From contig NZ_JBDOIO010000001.1 in NCBI RefSeq assembly GCF_039831995.1, positions 1-64,000 on the forward strand: 64,000 bases of DNA, read 5' to 3'. Of the stretch, positions 26,828 through 36,189 are shown piece by piece. The stretch's first letter is position 1; each line of letters starts with the position of its first letter. The position numbers and the translations under genes are program-made. The notes under the pieces are model-generated. The model was not told the DNA's origin. It made no database searches and saw only the letters and a list, made by a program, of their open reading frames with translations. This DNA comes from Paenibacillus pabuli (GTDB lineage Bacteria > Bacillota > Bacilli > Paenibacillales > Paenibacillaceae).

Positions 26828-29806
26828 TTGAGAAACAGAATAAAAACTCTTCTATTGGCGACCCTCTTGGGGGTCGTCATTCTTCCATTTTTCGATACAT
26901 CTACTGTTTCAGCTGCTATACCTGCGGGTTACGAGAAAATAAGTGACGTAGTTAGGTATGGTAGCGTAGGTGTAAGCGATCCTGATGGAACTGATTATAT
27001 ACCACTTAAAAAACTTGCATATGCTACTGTAACTGTCCCTAAAAAGAACAATGTTGCGGCTACAAGTGTTGTCATTCTAGATAATGATGGTAAAACTATA
27101 AAGACACTTACTAAAGTAACCGATACGAGTTGGCAAGTGGGTGATATCACAGGCACTAAGGTAGAACTAAAAGGTGCGGACAAATCAGGTGAAAAGCAGT
27201 ACTTCGCTTGGTTCAGAGTACCTTCAGGTAAGTTCTGGGCACACGATTATGATGGAAAACGTTATTATGTAAAGTCTAATAACGATGCATTTCCTCCTGC
27301 TAGTGGGGATTGGACTTATTCTGCGGCAGGTGTAGATCCCAACGGTATAACAAGTTGGAATTCAACCCCTTCCGGCGGTTCCAATAAAGTCTACGTCGGT
27401 AGGAGTTTAACTATAAAGGACCCGCTGACTGAACCCTTGGTATCTACATCGATTCCTGGTAAGCAGTTTAAATTAACTCAGGTTGAGTCTGTTGAAGTTG
27501 ATAAAGACAGCCTTAAGTATAATCGATGCGAACCTAGTTGTATGCAAACTGCAAAAGTGGATCAGTCCGCTACGAAGAATGTCAGAGTTGACGATTCCAA
27601 CAAGGCTAGCATCCCAGTTACATTTGAGTGGATGGGTACATTTGATGGTAACCCACCTTATGAGATTAAAGCTGATGATAATAACGGTCGCGTGGTATGG
27701 TGGTATAACTCTTGGTTCATCGATATTAAAGCAACTACCTACAGCTATCCTAAAATGGCAGTCTACGCTAAGTATGACGGAACACCACCTGTACAACCTG
27801 ACCCAGGTGGTTCTGGTGGCGGAGGTACCGTTGTATTTGATCCAAATGATACTAAAGATAAAGAAGGATCAATTGTCAGAGGATGGGCACGTAGAGATTT
27901 TACAGTTAATGCTAGTGTAGAAAACTATCAGAAAGCTGAGCAAACTACACCTGTATCGTGGACGAAAGAGGTACCGTGTACTCCCGGTCCAACTGGATGT
28001 ACTCCTAATCCTCCGGAAACGGGAACTGCATCATACTATTGTTGGAGAGATAAAGAGGATACTATCCAAATAACAGGATCATTTACCGGATCAAATAGTG
28101 TCCAAATAAATCGTGAAGGTTTCCAGCATAAATTGTATGGTAAAGTAGATTGGCAACCGTACCAATGGCGATGGGATTCAGCTCCACCTTCTGGGGCAAC
28201 ATATTCAATGCCAACCTGTTCATTGAATCCGGCTCCAATAACAGGCGAATCTGAATTTTACAATCTCGATAAGACTAGTCCTGTGCATACTATCGGTAAG
28301 ACGAGTCAAGGATGGACTAACCAGCCTATTGTATTCGATCTAAATTATTCAGATAACTTATCTGGATTCTGGGGATCGGGTTGGGATTTGAAAAATATCA
28401 GTTACTACAGCCCGTTGGGTGAGGATTCTTATACTCTACCTGATGCTGAGACGACTCCGTTGAATTACAGTAAGACATTCACGATAAATCAGCAAGGTGT
28501 TTACACCTTAACAACTAAGTTAGGTGATTATGCAGGATGGCCAGAGGTACAACCTGGCGGACCTCAGACACGATTCTTCAGTGATTACAGATATGATGCA
28601 ATACCACCTTATGATACAAGGTATATGACAGGTACTGGTGGGGTTAACAAGAACGGTACTTTCGATTATATTGCGGATTATAATAATACGGTGAGAATTT
28701 CCGTTGGTGATGAATTATCTGGTGTAGTCAAAACTGAATTCTCATGGTCTAAGCGACCTGATCGAAGCGAACCTTCTGTCAATGACTGGGGTGGCGGATG
28801 GAATGATATTCCGTTAACAAACCCTGATTATGCGACAGGACCTAATCAGTTCTCTGAATACGTGGATGTAAACATAAATAGTAAAACTGTATATAACCAG
28901 AATCAAGCTACTAGCTTCGACGACCTCAAAGAAGGCGCTTGGTACTTGCATATTCGTCAAACAGATCGTGCTGGTAACGTAACACATTCAGTTTCACCTC
29001 AAATTTGGATAAACAAACTGAAAAACTTGCGTATTAATAATATCGCAGATTTTACATGGAAAAATTACTTCAAAAATCCAGATGAAACTGATTCAAATTT
29101 AAAAATCAATGGTATCCCGACTAACCTCTTCCCAATGTATTACAATAAAGAGTCTAAGAATATCTCTTTAGGTTACGGATTGGAGTACAAACTGGATTCT
29201 GTCGGATTCAATGATCCTGGTGATCATATTGATTTAGAGATTAAATATCATGCACTCGATAAAAATAATAACTATCTCCAAGATGTTGATATCTGGGTTG
29301 AAAATGATGATGGAGTCTACATTAAACTGGAAGACAGTAAGTATGCATTAACTGCCGACCAATTCACATACACCCCAACTCAGAAAATACCTTACGAAAC
29401 AATTATCACACATAACCAACGGTTATTGCCGATGTATATGCGTGAAATGCGACCTCAAGATTATAGTACTTATAATAACCGTACATTCCTTCCTCCGACA
29501 ACTAAGTTCGTGAAAAAAGGAAGTCCTCTTGATTTGGTGAATAAGAAAGATATACAAGATTATAAAATCTTGGTAACTTATCATATCACTGGATACAGTG
29601 CCGGACATCCCACTTTCAACTATACTTTCATGGAAGATAAGTGGGCTATTGATAAGAACTGGGGACAGGATACTCCTAACTCTTATGGATATAGTAGACC
29701 TTCCAATCTCAATATGATTGGACAGGGAGTGAATAAAGGTGAAGTATTCCTTTATGACTTGCAGAAAACTCTCCTAGATGACATGAAATGGTTCCGCACT
29801 TGGTAA
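26828..29806 (+). CDS. large secreted protein with Ig-like region, 992 aa
   Basis: A GTG at 26819 coincides with the binding site AGGTGAT, so TTG 26828 is the better start. Signal peptide ends near VSAA (residue 28). The mature protein is beta-rich and contains several Cys (CEPSCMQ, CTPGPTGC) and Ig-like stretches (SGFWGSGWDL, GVYTLTTKLGDYAG, WYLHIRQTDRAGNVTHSV) related in style to the giant repeat protein. No anchor visible. It is last in the surface operon, followed by a terminator. Confidence 0.7.
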   Translation: MRNRIKTLLLATLLGVVILPFFDTSTVSAAIPAGYEKISDVVRYGSVGVSDPDGTDYIPLKKLAYATVTVPKKNNVAATSVVILDNDGKTIKTLTKVTDTSWQVGDITGTKVELKGADKSGEKQYFAWFRVPSGKFWAHDYDGKRYYVKSNNDAFPPASGDWTYSAAGVDPNGITSWNSTPSGGSNKVYVGRSLTIKDPLTEPLVSTSIPGKQFKLTQVESVEVDKDSLKYNRCEPSCMQTAKVDQSATKNVRVDDSNKASIPVTFEWMGTFDGNPPYEIKADDNNGRVVWWYNSWFIDIKATTYSYPKMAVYAKYDGTPPVQPDPGGSGGGGTVVFDPNDTKDKEGSIVRGWARRDFTVNASVENYQKAEQTTPVSWTKEVPCTPGPTGCTPNPPETGTASYYCWRDKEDTIQITGSFTGSNSVQINREGFQHKLYGKVDWQPYQWRWDSAPPSGATYSMPTCSLNPAPITGESEFYNLDKTSPVHTIGKTSQGWTNQPIVFDLNYSDNLSGFWGSGWDLKNISYYSPLGEDSYTLPDAETTPLNYSKTFTINQQGVYTLTTKLGDYAGWPEVQPGGPQTRFFSDYRYDAIPPYDTRYMTGTGGVNKNGTFDYIADYNNTVRISVGDELSGVVKTEFSWSKRPDRSEPSVNDWGGGWNDIPLTNPDYATGPNQFSEYVDVNINSKTVYNQNQATSFDDLKEGAWYLHIRQTDRAGNVTHSVSPQIWINKLKNLRINNIADFTWKNYFKNPDETDSNLKINGIPTNLFPMYYNKESKNISLGYGLEYKLDSVGFNDPGDHIDLEIKYHALDKNNNYLQDVDIWVENDDGVYIKLEDSKYALTADQFTYTPTQKIPYETIITHNQRLLPMYMREMRPQDYSTYNNRTFLPPTTKFVKKGSPLDLVNKKDIQDYKILVTYHITGYSAGHPTFNYTFMEDKWAIDKNWGQDTPNSYGYSRPSNLNMIGQGVNKGEVFLYDLQKTLLDDMKWFRTW

Positions 29807-29811
29807 GAACA

Positions 29812-29845
29812 AAACCCTATGACTTATGTCGTAGGGTTTTTCTTT
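29812..29845 (+). terminator. intrinsic terminator
   Basis: AAACCCTATGAC/GTCGTAGGGTTT with a TTAT loop (one wobble) and T-rich tail. It ends the surface operon. Confidence 0.85.
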
Positions 29846-29922
29846 TATTCAGACTAAATTTACACGTTAAAATTAACAATGTAGGCAAAATAAATATGAT
29901 AAATTTGGAGGTTTTGAGCATC

Positions 29923-30141
29923 ATGATCGAGGTTAATCGCGGTGATAGAATCAAAATTCAGGCTCAAGGTATCACAGTAATAGGTGATGTTTACAGTGCA
30001 AATTTTTACGCTTATGATGGTGGATGGTATATCGAAGTTGAGAATGCCAATGTACCTGGAGGTTATAGCTACTGGAAACAGGGTCAAGACGGTGGTAAAA
30101 TTCTGGAGATTAATGGAGTACCTATCGAACAACTTAGCTAG
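29923..30141 (+). CDS. hypothetical small beta protein, 72 aa
   Basis: GGAGG at 29907-29911 is 11 bases before ATG 29923; an upstream TTG in frame at 29914 is too close to it. The sequence suggests an SH3-like beta barrel (VNRGDRIKIQAQGITVIGDV, then WYIEVEN). No family assigned. It is paired with another SH3-like small gene at 30181. Confidence 0.6.
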   Translation: MIEVNRGDRIKIQAQGITVIGDVYSANFYAYDGGWYIEVENANVPGGYSYWKQGQDGGKILEINGVPIEQLS

Positions 30142-30180
30142 TTCAACTCATATAAACTCAAATAAAAGGAGAAATGTCTT

Positions 30181-30381
30181 GTGTCTAACGTAAATGAAGG
30201 TGATTGGGTAGTAACAACTGAGGATTTCTCTGGCGAGTGGTCAGGTAGAACTCAGAACATACCTAAAGGTACTGTGGGCAGATTTACTAAGGACTTCGGC
30301 GATGGTTATGTTGCAGTCTCCTTTGGAATGACATTAGGTTTCCATAAAATGAGTAAAGCTATCTTGGCACCTAGGGATTAG
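30181..30381 (+). CDS. hypothetical SH3-like small protein, 66 aa
   Basis: GTG start nine bases after AAAGGAG. The pattern NEGDWVVTTEDF, IPKGTVGRFTKDFGDGYVAVSF is typical of small KOW/SH3-like barrels. Function unknown. Followed by a strong terminator. Confidence 0.6.
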   Translation: MSNVNEGDWVVTTEDFSGEWSGRTQNIPKGTVGRFTKDFGDGYVAVSFGMTLGFHKMSKAILAPRD

Positions 30382-30408
30382 CTAAAGCTATACAAAAAAA
30401 TATAGACG

Positions 30409-30446
30409 AAGGCGTTTAACAGGTACTTTGTTAAGCGCCTTATTTT
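30409..30446 (+). terminator. intrinsic terminator
   Basis: A 13-bp stem (AAGGCGTTTAACA/TGTTAAGCGCCTT, one wobble) with a short loop, followed by ATTTTTG. Confidence 0.85.
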
Positions 30447-30626
30447 TGCGAGTAGATTAAAGGTATAGAGTTTTAAAAGAAAGGAAGGTACTTTGAGTGT
30501 CAGAGTGTGAGATTTTTAGTTCATCGCAAATATTAATCAGTGTAAGTCTATGTACTAATCTTCGAAATCAAGCTGATGATTGAGAATACTTCCTGAGTAC
30601 ACAATAACGACTTAGGCGGTGGAAGT

Positions 30627-31532
30627 GTGGCAAACGCAGCTTATCTCCTCGGTTTCATTCTTTTCTTCAATTGGATTTTCGTCCCCTTTGCAGAAGTCAA
30701 GGCCCACGACTATGAGGTACACAAAACCCAGCATGTAATTCAGACGTCTACTAAAGCCCTAATCTCCGCAAGACAGGTTCAAGACAACGATTATTTCAAT
30801 CTCTCTGAAGGTTATATGTTAGAATCCGATGACGTAGTTAATATCGATCTCGATGTATTGCGTGATGAATTTATTCAATCAATCTACCGTAACACCGGTT
30901 CTATTAAAGAGCAGAATCGCTTCTTAAATAATATTCCAATGTTGGCACTTACATATGGTGACCGTTTTTACCTAGGAATTAATCGGGGCTACGTTCCAAC
31001 TGGTGGGACATCTAGTAATATAGACGACTACTCAGTTACTTACGATTGGTTACCACCGATGTACTATACTGTTATTGATGATAGCGGACGACTCATGTAC
31101 CTGAATTTACGTGATGAAACTAGCTATTATTATCAGGCTGTATCTACAGTTAATGAGAATAAGATTGTAGTCGATAATAGTACTGTTTCTATTGGTGGGA
31201 AGAAACTAACCAAAGATTTACGCGATAAACTTGTAATCGAGAAGATTAATGCTCACGTACATCGAATGACACGTGACCCTTATGAAAAGAACTATGGTTT
31301 TGAAATTCAGATTCGGCCAGCAGGAATGGAAAATGCCGATATCTCTGGCTATACTCCTAAGCAACGGTCTGACTATTACAGTAAGCTGATACAAATGAGT
31401 AACTTTAATATTCTCGAAGGGATAACTTTCTTTGTTATCTATTCGACTGATGAACCTAAGTATATCCGAGATCGAGATTATCAGTATCGGAATTACAACG
31501 CATCAGGATTTACATTGTACAAACGTTTTTAA
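30627..31532 (+). CDS. secreted/pseudopilin-like protein, first gene of Tad-like cluster
   Basis: GTG start after GGTGG. A hydrophobic N-terminal helix (residues 4-24, AAYLLGFILFFNWIFVPFAEV) is followed by a helical spine segment and a beta-rich globular part, the overall plan of a large pseudopilin or TadE-like protein. No prepilin peptidase motif of the classic GxxxxE type is seen. The 180 bases before it hold no gene and no clear promoter and may be a leader. Its position before the CpaB-like gene suggests a structural or assembly role. Confidence 0.5.
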   Translation: MANAAYLLGFILFFNWIFVPFAEVKAHDYEVHKTQHVIQTSTKALISARQVQDNDYFNLSEGYMLESDDVVNIDLDVLRDEFIQSIYRNTGSIKEQNRFLNNIPMLALTYGDRFYLGINRGYVPTGGTSSNIDDYSVTYDWLPPMYYTVIDDSGRLMYLNLRDETSYYYQAVSTVNENKIVVDNSTVSIGGKKLTKDLRDKLVIEKINAHVHRMTRDPYEKNYGFEIQIRPAGMENADISGYTPKQRSDYYSKLIQMSNFNILEGITFFVIYSTDEPKYIRDRDYQYRNYNASGFTLYKRF

Positions 31533-31587
31533 TTGAATCTAGCTACAATAAAATTTATATACCAGGTTTATTATTGGAGGTCGAAGA

Positions 31588-32496
31588 ATGAAGATCAAGC
31601 GTTTTGGGGTAACCTCGATGAGTTGGGTTAGTAAGAATATGCCAATCGTCATTAACTGTGCTGTAGGTCTAGTAGTTTTAACAACTACATCGTTGATTTA
31701 CACTTATGCAGTTATCCCTCATAATGAAAAGAAAGTCCGTGAAGCTACTATTCAAGAATTGGATATTAACTCACAACAACGTATTCCGGTACTTCAACTT
31801 AAAGCTGGTATGCAGTTGAATAAATACGTGCAAATTACACGTGAAGATTTGGCTAACTACTTCGAAGTTGTTCAAGTGCCGGCACAATTTGCGGTAACTA
31901 ATCCGGTAAGTGATACTAACTCTGTAGTTGGTAAAATTACTACACGTAATTTCCAAGAACATGACCAAGTTTCACTGGCTGATTTTGTTGCTAAGGATGA
32001 CTGGTTCGGCCAATATGACCGTTTGAAAGAGTTTGATATTTATAACTCTGTCGCTGGTACTGTTGCTTCTGGTAATATCGTTGACGTAGTAGTTGACTAT
32101 GGTGACGGTAGTTATGATGTAGTCATGGCTAAGAAGAAAATTAACAGTATTAAATTCCGTGGTGCTGTTGGGGCTGACGGAACAATCGGACTTGATAACA
32201 ACGTAACTGCTTCATCTTCCATGGTATTCGAAGTTGATGAGACTGAGTATGGAAACATGAAAGAAGCAATGAAGAAGGGTAAATTGGAAGTACGTATTTA
32301 CTTGGATGAAACTCAAAAAGCTTCGCCAATCACTTTCAAAAATCCTAATCTCCGTCATACAACTCCGGCTGATGATTCTATGGTAGAGCCTAGCTCTGAC
32401 AAGGACGCTACAGCTAAAACTGACGAAACTACTGATTCGGCAGAAACTGATACTACATCACCAGCAAGTGGATACCAAATTAATACTGGCAATTAA
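31588..32496 (+). CDS. cpaB: CpaB-like SAF domain protein of Tad-like machine
   Basis: ATG after TGGAGG. A transmembrane helix is at residues 22-45. A SAF-like domain follows (about 62-135: IPVLQLKAGMQLNKYVQITRED, then VVGKITTRNFQEHDQVSLADF), then a beta domain with GNIVDVVVDYGDGSYDVV and a Thr/Asp/Ser-rich acidic tail. CpaB/RcpC proteins stabilise the Tad pilus base. The neighbouring ATPases and TadB/TadC-like genes support the assignment. In a Gram-positive cell no secretin partner is expected. Confidence 0.75.
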   Translation: MKIKRFGVTSMSWVSKNMPIVINCAVGLVVLTTTSLIYTYAVIPHNEKKVREATIQELDINSQQRIPVLQLKAGMQLNKYVQITREDLANYFEVVQVPAQFAVTNPVSDTNSVVGKITTRNFQEHDQVSLADFVAKDDWFGQYDRLKEFDIYNSVAGTVASGNIVDVVVDYGDGSYDVVMAKKKINSIKFRGAVGADGTIGLDNNVTASSSMVFEVDETEYGNMKEAMKKGKLEVRIYLDETQKASPITFKNPNLRHTTPADDSMVEPSSDKDATAKTDETTDSAETDTTSPASGYQINTGN

Positions 32497-32509
32497 GGGA
32501 GGAAATCAC

Positions 32510-32773
32510 GTGAAACTTACCCAATATGTACCTGATGATAACATGACGGCTGAGGAAGCTGAGTATCATCGTCAACAAGCACTTGAAATTGAGCAAGCTG
32601 AGAAGGCAATTCAAATTTTACATGACTTCCATGCTATTCATCCTGAAATTGATGACATGACACTTGCCGGTTGGTTGGGTAAGCGTGATACCGCTGATTT
32701 AGCTACACTTAAACGCTACGTTGATTACGTATCTACTTATATCCAGTATGAGTTGGATGGACGCAAAAATTAA
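32510..32773 (+). CDS. hypothetical helical protein, 87 aa
   Basis: GTG 32510 follows GGGAGG; the longer frame from 32468 lies inside the preceding gene. The protein is acidic and helical throughout (AEEAEYHRQQALEIEQAEKA). It sits between the CpaB- and CpaE-like genes, so it may be a small adaptor of the machine. No family recognised. Confidence 0.6.
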   Translation: MKLTQYVPDDNMTAEEAEYHRQQALEIEQAEKAIQILHDFHAIHPEIDDMTLAGWLGKRDTADLATLKRYVDYVSTYIQYELDGRKN

Positions 32774-32798
32774 GGTTAAAGCAGGAGGAATTACTTAA

Positions 32799-33533
32799 AT
32801 GATTATTGCATTTACATCACCTCGTAAGGGTACGGGACAAACAGTAACAGCTACGCTTGCAACATTGCAACTCACATTGAAGCGTAGTCTTAATATCAAC
32901 TTGGTTGATATCAACTCTGTACGAGATATTGAGTATTACCTTAATGATACTCCTCTTGCTCGAAGCCTGGATGAGTTCAGTTTGTTGGTTTCGACAAAGG
33001 CACTTGATGAAGATACGTTTAAACGTAAAGTAATCAAAGAAGTTGTACCGGGATTGTTTATGACAAGTGCACCGGAACAATTTGTAATCACTAAGGATAT
33101 CGCAGAGGAATTTACAAATTATTCGGGACGATTGTTCGATCATACAATTTTGGACTGTGTGAGTGGTGCACAGCGTAACTCCACTCCTTTCTATGAACAT
33201 GCGGATAAAATTGTTATGGTGGTAACACAAAATAGACGACTCCTGACTTATGTTGAGGAACTGCAGGAATATTACAAGAACTACAAAGATAAGCTGATTG
33301 TTGTCATTAACAAGTATTCTGATAATATCCACGGTTACGGGATTGCCGATATCAAGAAAGAACTGAAGGACCTGGGATTGGATGTCCCTGTTTTAACTCT
33401 CCCTGACACACCTAAGGTAATCGAAGAATCTAATGATAATAATCTCAAGTCTTTCATCACGAAATCAGGACCTAAGAATTATATTGACGCTTTGGATGTA
33501 GTTCTTGATACGCTCCTTACCGAAGTCGAATAG
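32799..33533 (+). CDS. CpaE-like SIMIBI ATPase of Tad-like machine
   Basis: The 244-residue protein has a P-loop variant at the N terminus (SPRKGTGQTVTATLAT, residues 7-22) resembling the MinD/ParA deviant Walker A, then LVDINSVRD and a later ILDCVSG (switch region) and VIVNKYSD. CpaE-type proteins lack the receiver domain here, unlike the ATPase at the left edge. It probably localises or regulates the CpaF-like motor; it lies 11 bases upstream of that gene. Confidence 0.7.
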   Translation: MIIAFTSPRKGTGQTVTATLATLQLTLKRSLNINLVDINSVRDIEYYLNDTPLARSLDEFSLLVSTKALDEDTFKRKVIKEVVPGLFMTSAPEQFVITKDIAEEFTNYSGRLFDHTILDCVSGAQRNSTPFYEHADKIVMVVTQNRRLLTYVEELQEYYKNYKDKLIVVINKYSDNIHGYGIADIKKELKDLGLDVPVLTLPDTPKVIEESNDNNLKSFITKSGPKNYIDALDVVLDTLLTEVE

Positions 33534-33544
33534 GAGGAGTCACA

Positions 33545-35194
33545 ATGAAGGATAAATTTCTTTTCACGAAACTGATGAACGAGGTTTACGACTCATTTAC
33601 TGATATCGACGTCGTTAGACGAATGTACGGTATTAAACGTGAAGATGCTGACGCTGAGATTATCGAATATCAGGATGCACGCGGACGTACGATTCTCGGT
33701 GACAAAGATGCACGTAAGTATCTGATTAGTAACTACGCTAAACTCCTCCGTCATCTTGGCTATCACAAGCAGGAGAACATGTCAAAACTTATTGATTTTG
33801 ATGATATCTATAATAACCAAGATCATGTCGTATTTGAAATGTTACTCAGTATTATGGATTTCGGTGATATTCTTGAGAAATATGATCCAGAAGATCAGAT
33901 TGATTCTGAGTATATGCGATCCATTGTACGTGATGAACAGGAAAAAATTGAAGACTATTTCTCATATGCGTCTAACCGACTCTTCCTATTATCTCAATTG
34001 CTTTATGCGTCCGAGTATGGGCAAAGTGTGATCGACAGTTTAGCGCACCACAATATTAATGAAGTAGCATTCTTGGACAAGGATTATATTTACGTAACAT
34101 TTAAGGGACGTAAAATTTGGTTGTCATTCTTAAGCTTCGATAGTTTGTCAGTTTTGACAAATATCATGAAAAAGACAACTGGTAATGCAACTAATACTTT
34201 CAGCGAAAGTAATCCGAGTGCAGTTGCTGCTAAACTTAACTCCAGCCGTATTACCGCTGCAGGTTACGATATGGTGCCAGATTCCAACGCTGCTTATTAC
34301 AATGAACGGATACTCTCATTGAAACCAATTAGGTTGGAGCAATTACGTGATGAGTATAATACTATTGATTCTGATATGTTCGAATTCCTGGAACTCAATA
34401 TGTCAGGTAAAGGTACTCACGTTGTAACTGGTGGTGACATGGGTGTTGGTAAAACATCATTGCTGATCGCTTTACTCGAGCGAATCCCGAATAAGTGGGG
34501 TATCGGTATTATCGATACACAGAATGAGATTCAGGCTAAGCTTAAATTCCCGTGGAAAAATATCATCACGGTAGTTGAGAGTATGAAACGTTCGCTGGCA
34601 CAGTGTTTTGAGGTTCTCCTTAAGCAAGCGCGTGATATCTTGTATGTAGGTGAAATAACAAAACCTGGCGAGATTGCAGCACTAATCGATGCGGCACTTC
34701 GTTTGAACTCTGGATTCGGGGCAACACTTCACGCACAGAGTGAGCATGAAGTTATTCCGGCAATCCGGAACTTGATGTTACGTACTGATATGTATCATGA
34801 ATCAAGTACGGCAGAAGTAGATATTTCTCGGGCATTGGATTTAATTATTCATTTAGTGCGACTGGAAAGTGGCCAGATAATTGTAGAGAGTATAAGTGAG
34901 GTAGTTACAGTTAACGAGGATGTTTATGTTCCTGATCTGAAACTTGGTGATAATTATTCACTGGAAGAGAAGCAACATATGGTACTCGATCTGCAACAAG
35001 TTCGCTTAGCACGTCAACTTTATTCAAAACCTTATCGAATTGTTCCGCTCTTTAGGTACGATCACGATACAGAAAAGTGGAATAAGTTGAATCGTCCCTC
35101 TGATAACTATTTGAGAAAGATGCGAGTTAACCTTAGTTCTGAGAAAATGGGCAGGCTGAAGGAGTTGTTCGCTGAACTGGACGGTGAAGGATAA
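33545..35194 (+). CDS. cpaF: CpaF/VirB11-like secretion ATPase
   Basis: ATG after AGGAGG; 549 residues. The C-terminal motor has a Walker A GGDMGVGKTSL near residue 297, an Asp box (IGIIDTQNEIQ), Walker B ILYVGEITKPGEIAAL near 363 and a His box GFGATLHAQS near 395, all typical of CpaF/TadA. The long N-terminal 240 residues are less conserved. These hexameric ATPases power pilus assembly or export. One base overlaps the next gene, implying coupling. Confidence 0.9.
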   Translation: MKDKFLFTKLMNEVYDSFTDIDVVRRMYGIKREDADAEIIEYQDARGRTILGDKDARKYLISNYAKLLRHLGYHKQENMSKLIDFDDIYNNQDHVVFEMLLSIMDFGDILEKYDPEDQIDSEYMRSIVRDEQEKIEDYFSYASNRLFLLSQLLYASEYGQSVIDSLAHHNINEVAFLDKDYIYVTFKGRKIWLSFLSFDSLSVLTNIMKKTTGNATNTFSESNPSAVAAKLNSSRITAAGYDMVPDSNAAYYNERILSLKPIRLEQLRDEYNTIDSDMFEFLELNMSGKGTHVVTGGDMGVGKTSLLIALLERIPNKWGIGIIDTQNEIQAKLKFPWKNIITVVESMKRSLAQCFEVLLKQARDILYVGEITKPGEIAALIDAALRLNSGFGATLHAQSEHEVIPAIRNLMLRTDMYHESSTAEVDISRALDLIIHLVRLESGQIIVESISEVVTVNEDVYVPDLKLGDNYSLEEKQHMVLDLQQVRLARQLYSKPYRIVPLFRYDHDTEKWNKLNRPSDNYLRKMRVNLSSEKMGRLKELFAELDGEG

Positions 35195-36156
35195 TGTTGT
35201 ATTTTATCATTTCACTGCTAGTGCTCACTTTAATAGTGATTGGAATTCTGGTTTGGGACAAGAGAATTACAAGGAAAAACCGAGTAATTAAGCGTGGCGC
35301 AAGTTCACCTCTTAAAGAACTACTCAACTTTGTCGATAGATACCCCTGGTTAACAGCTATCGTAAGAAAAACAGCGGTTAGCTTGAATAAAGTTAACGGG
35401 TTATCTTTAGAAAATAACACTATTATCGCAGTGTTCATGACGATTGGGTATGCGCTTGTTATGTACATCACTTTCCTCGTGTACTTCTACAATGTTGACC
35501 TCTGGTATATGGCAGTTCTTTACATTCTTATGACATATGCCGTCTTCTGGATTTTCCTCCGAATGGCCTACACCGGTATGGAAATGTACTTCAGCACAAA
35601 ATTACCTCTAGCTTTTAAGCTTATCTCCTCTAGGTACGCTGGTAGTGGTAGAATCCTCGAATCGATGGAGAAAACTCAACCCGATGTTCACCCAGCTGTG
35701 CGGAAAGTCCTCAAGAGAATTACAGAAATCCTCTCTATTAACGAAAATGTTAAAATGGATATCGAATTTCGACGTTTGGAAAATACCTTTAATAACGAAT
35801 ATGTTACAATTTTCGCGATGCTAGTACGGAAAGCGTACTATAAAGGTGAGGTTGGGGTTATCAAAGACCAGCTTCGACTCCTCTCTGATGATGTTATGAA
35901 TGACGTCGAAAATCGTCAAGACGTTATGCAGGCAGGACGCGGATTCGTTTACTTAGGTATTGTAACTTTCCCTCTAGCTCTTTGGGGTATTGAGGCGTTC
36001 AGTTATAAGATGCTCGAAGGATATCTGACGTACTTTTACGAATCGCCTGAAGGTTCGATTATGAAGGTTCTAACACTTTTGGCGGCGATGGTTATGGTCA
36101 TTGTACTCCATTATATGGAATCTATTGAACCTACTGATGAGGAAAGTGCGAAGTAA
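35194..36156 (+). CDS. tadB: TadB-like inner-membrane platform protein
   Basis: Starts at ATG overlapping the preceding stop. The 320 residues contain an N-terminal TM helix, a pair of TM helices near 75-125, a cytosolic helical T2SSF-like domain (KLPLAFKLISSRYAGSGRILESMEKT, then FAMLVRKAYYKGEVG) and two C-terminal TM helices. This order is typical of TadB/T2SS-F platform proteins, which couple the ATPase to pilin insertion. Confidence 0.75.
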   Translation: MLYFIISLLVLTLIVIGILVWDKRITRKNRVIKRGASSPLKELLNFVDRYPWLTAIVRKTAVSLNKVNGLSLENNTIIAVFMTIGYALVMYITFLVYFYNVDLWYMAVLYILMTYAVFWIFLRMAYTGMEMYFSTKLPLAFKLISSRYAGSGRILESMEKTQPDVHPAVRKVLKRITEILSINENVKMDIEFRRLENTFNNEYVTIFAMLVRKAYYKGEVGVIKDQLRLLSDDVMNDVENRQDVMQAGRGFVYLGIVTFPLALWGIEAFSYKMLEGYLTYFYESPEGSIMKVLTLLAAMVMVIVLHYMESIEPTDEESAK

Positions 36157-36189
36157 TATTAGTTTAATGGAAGCTGAGGAAGTGATAAC

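Noticed and set aside
27483..27920. 145-codon plus-strand frame inside the 992-residue secreted protein gene
   Set aside because: It lies in another frame of a gene with a signal peptide and continuous frame, and has no binding site.
30447..30626. Known riboswitch or short gene in the leader before the Tad-like cluster
   Set aside because: I found neither a recognised riboswitch core nor a plausible open frame with a binding site longer than a few codons.
32817..33332. 171-codon minus-strand open frame
   Set aside because: Antisense to the CpaE-like ATPase, whose frame has the binding site and family motifs; the antisense protein is Cys/Ser/Ile-rich noise.
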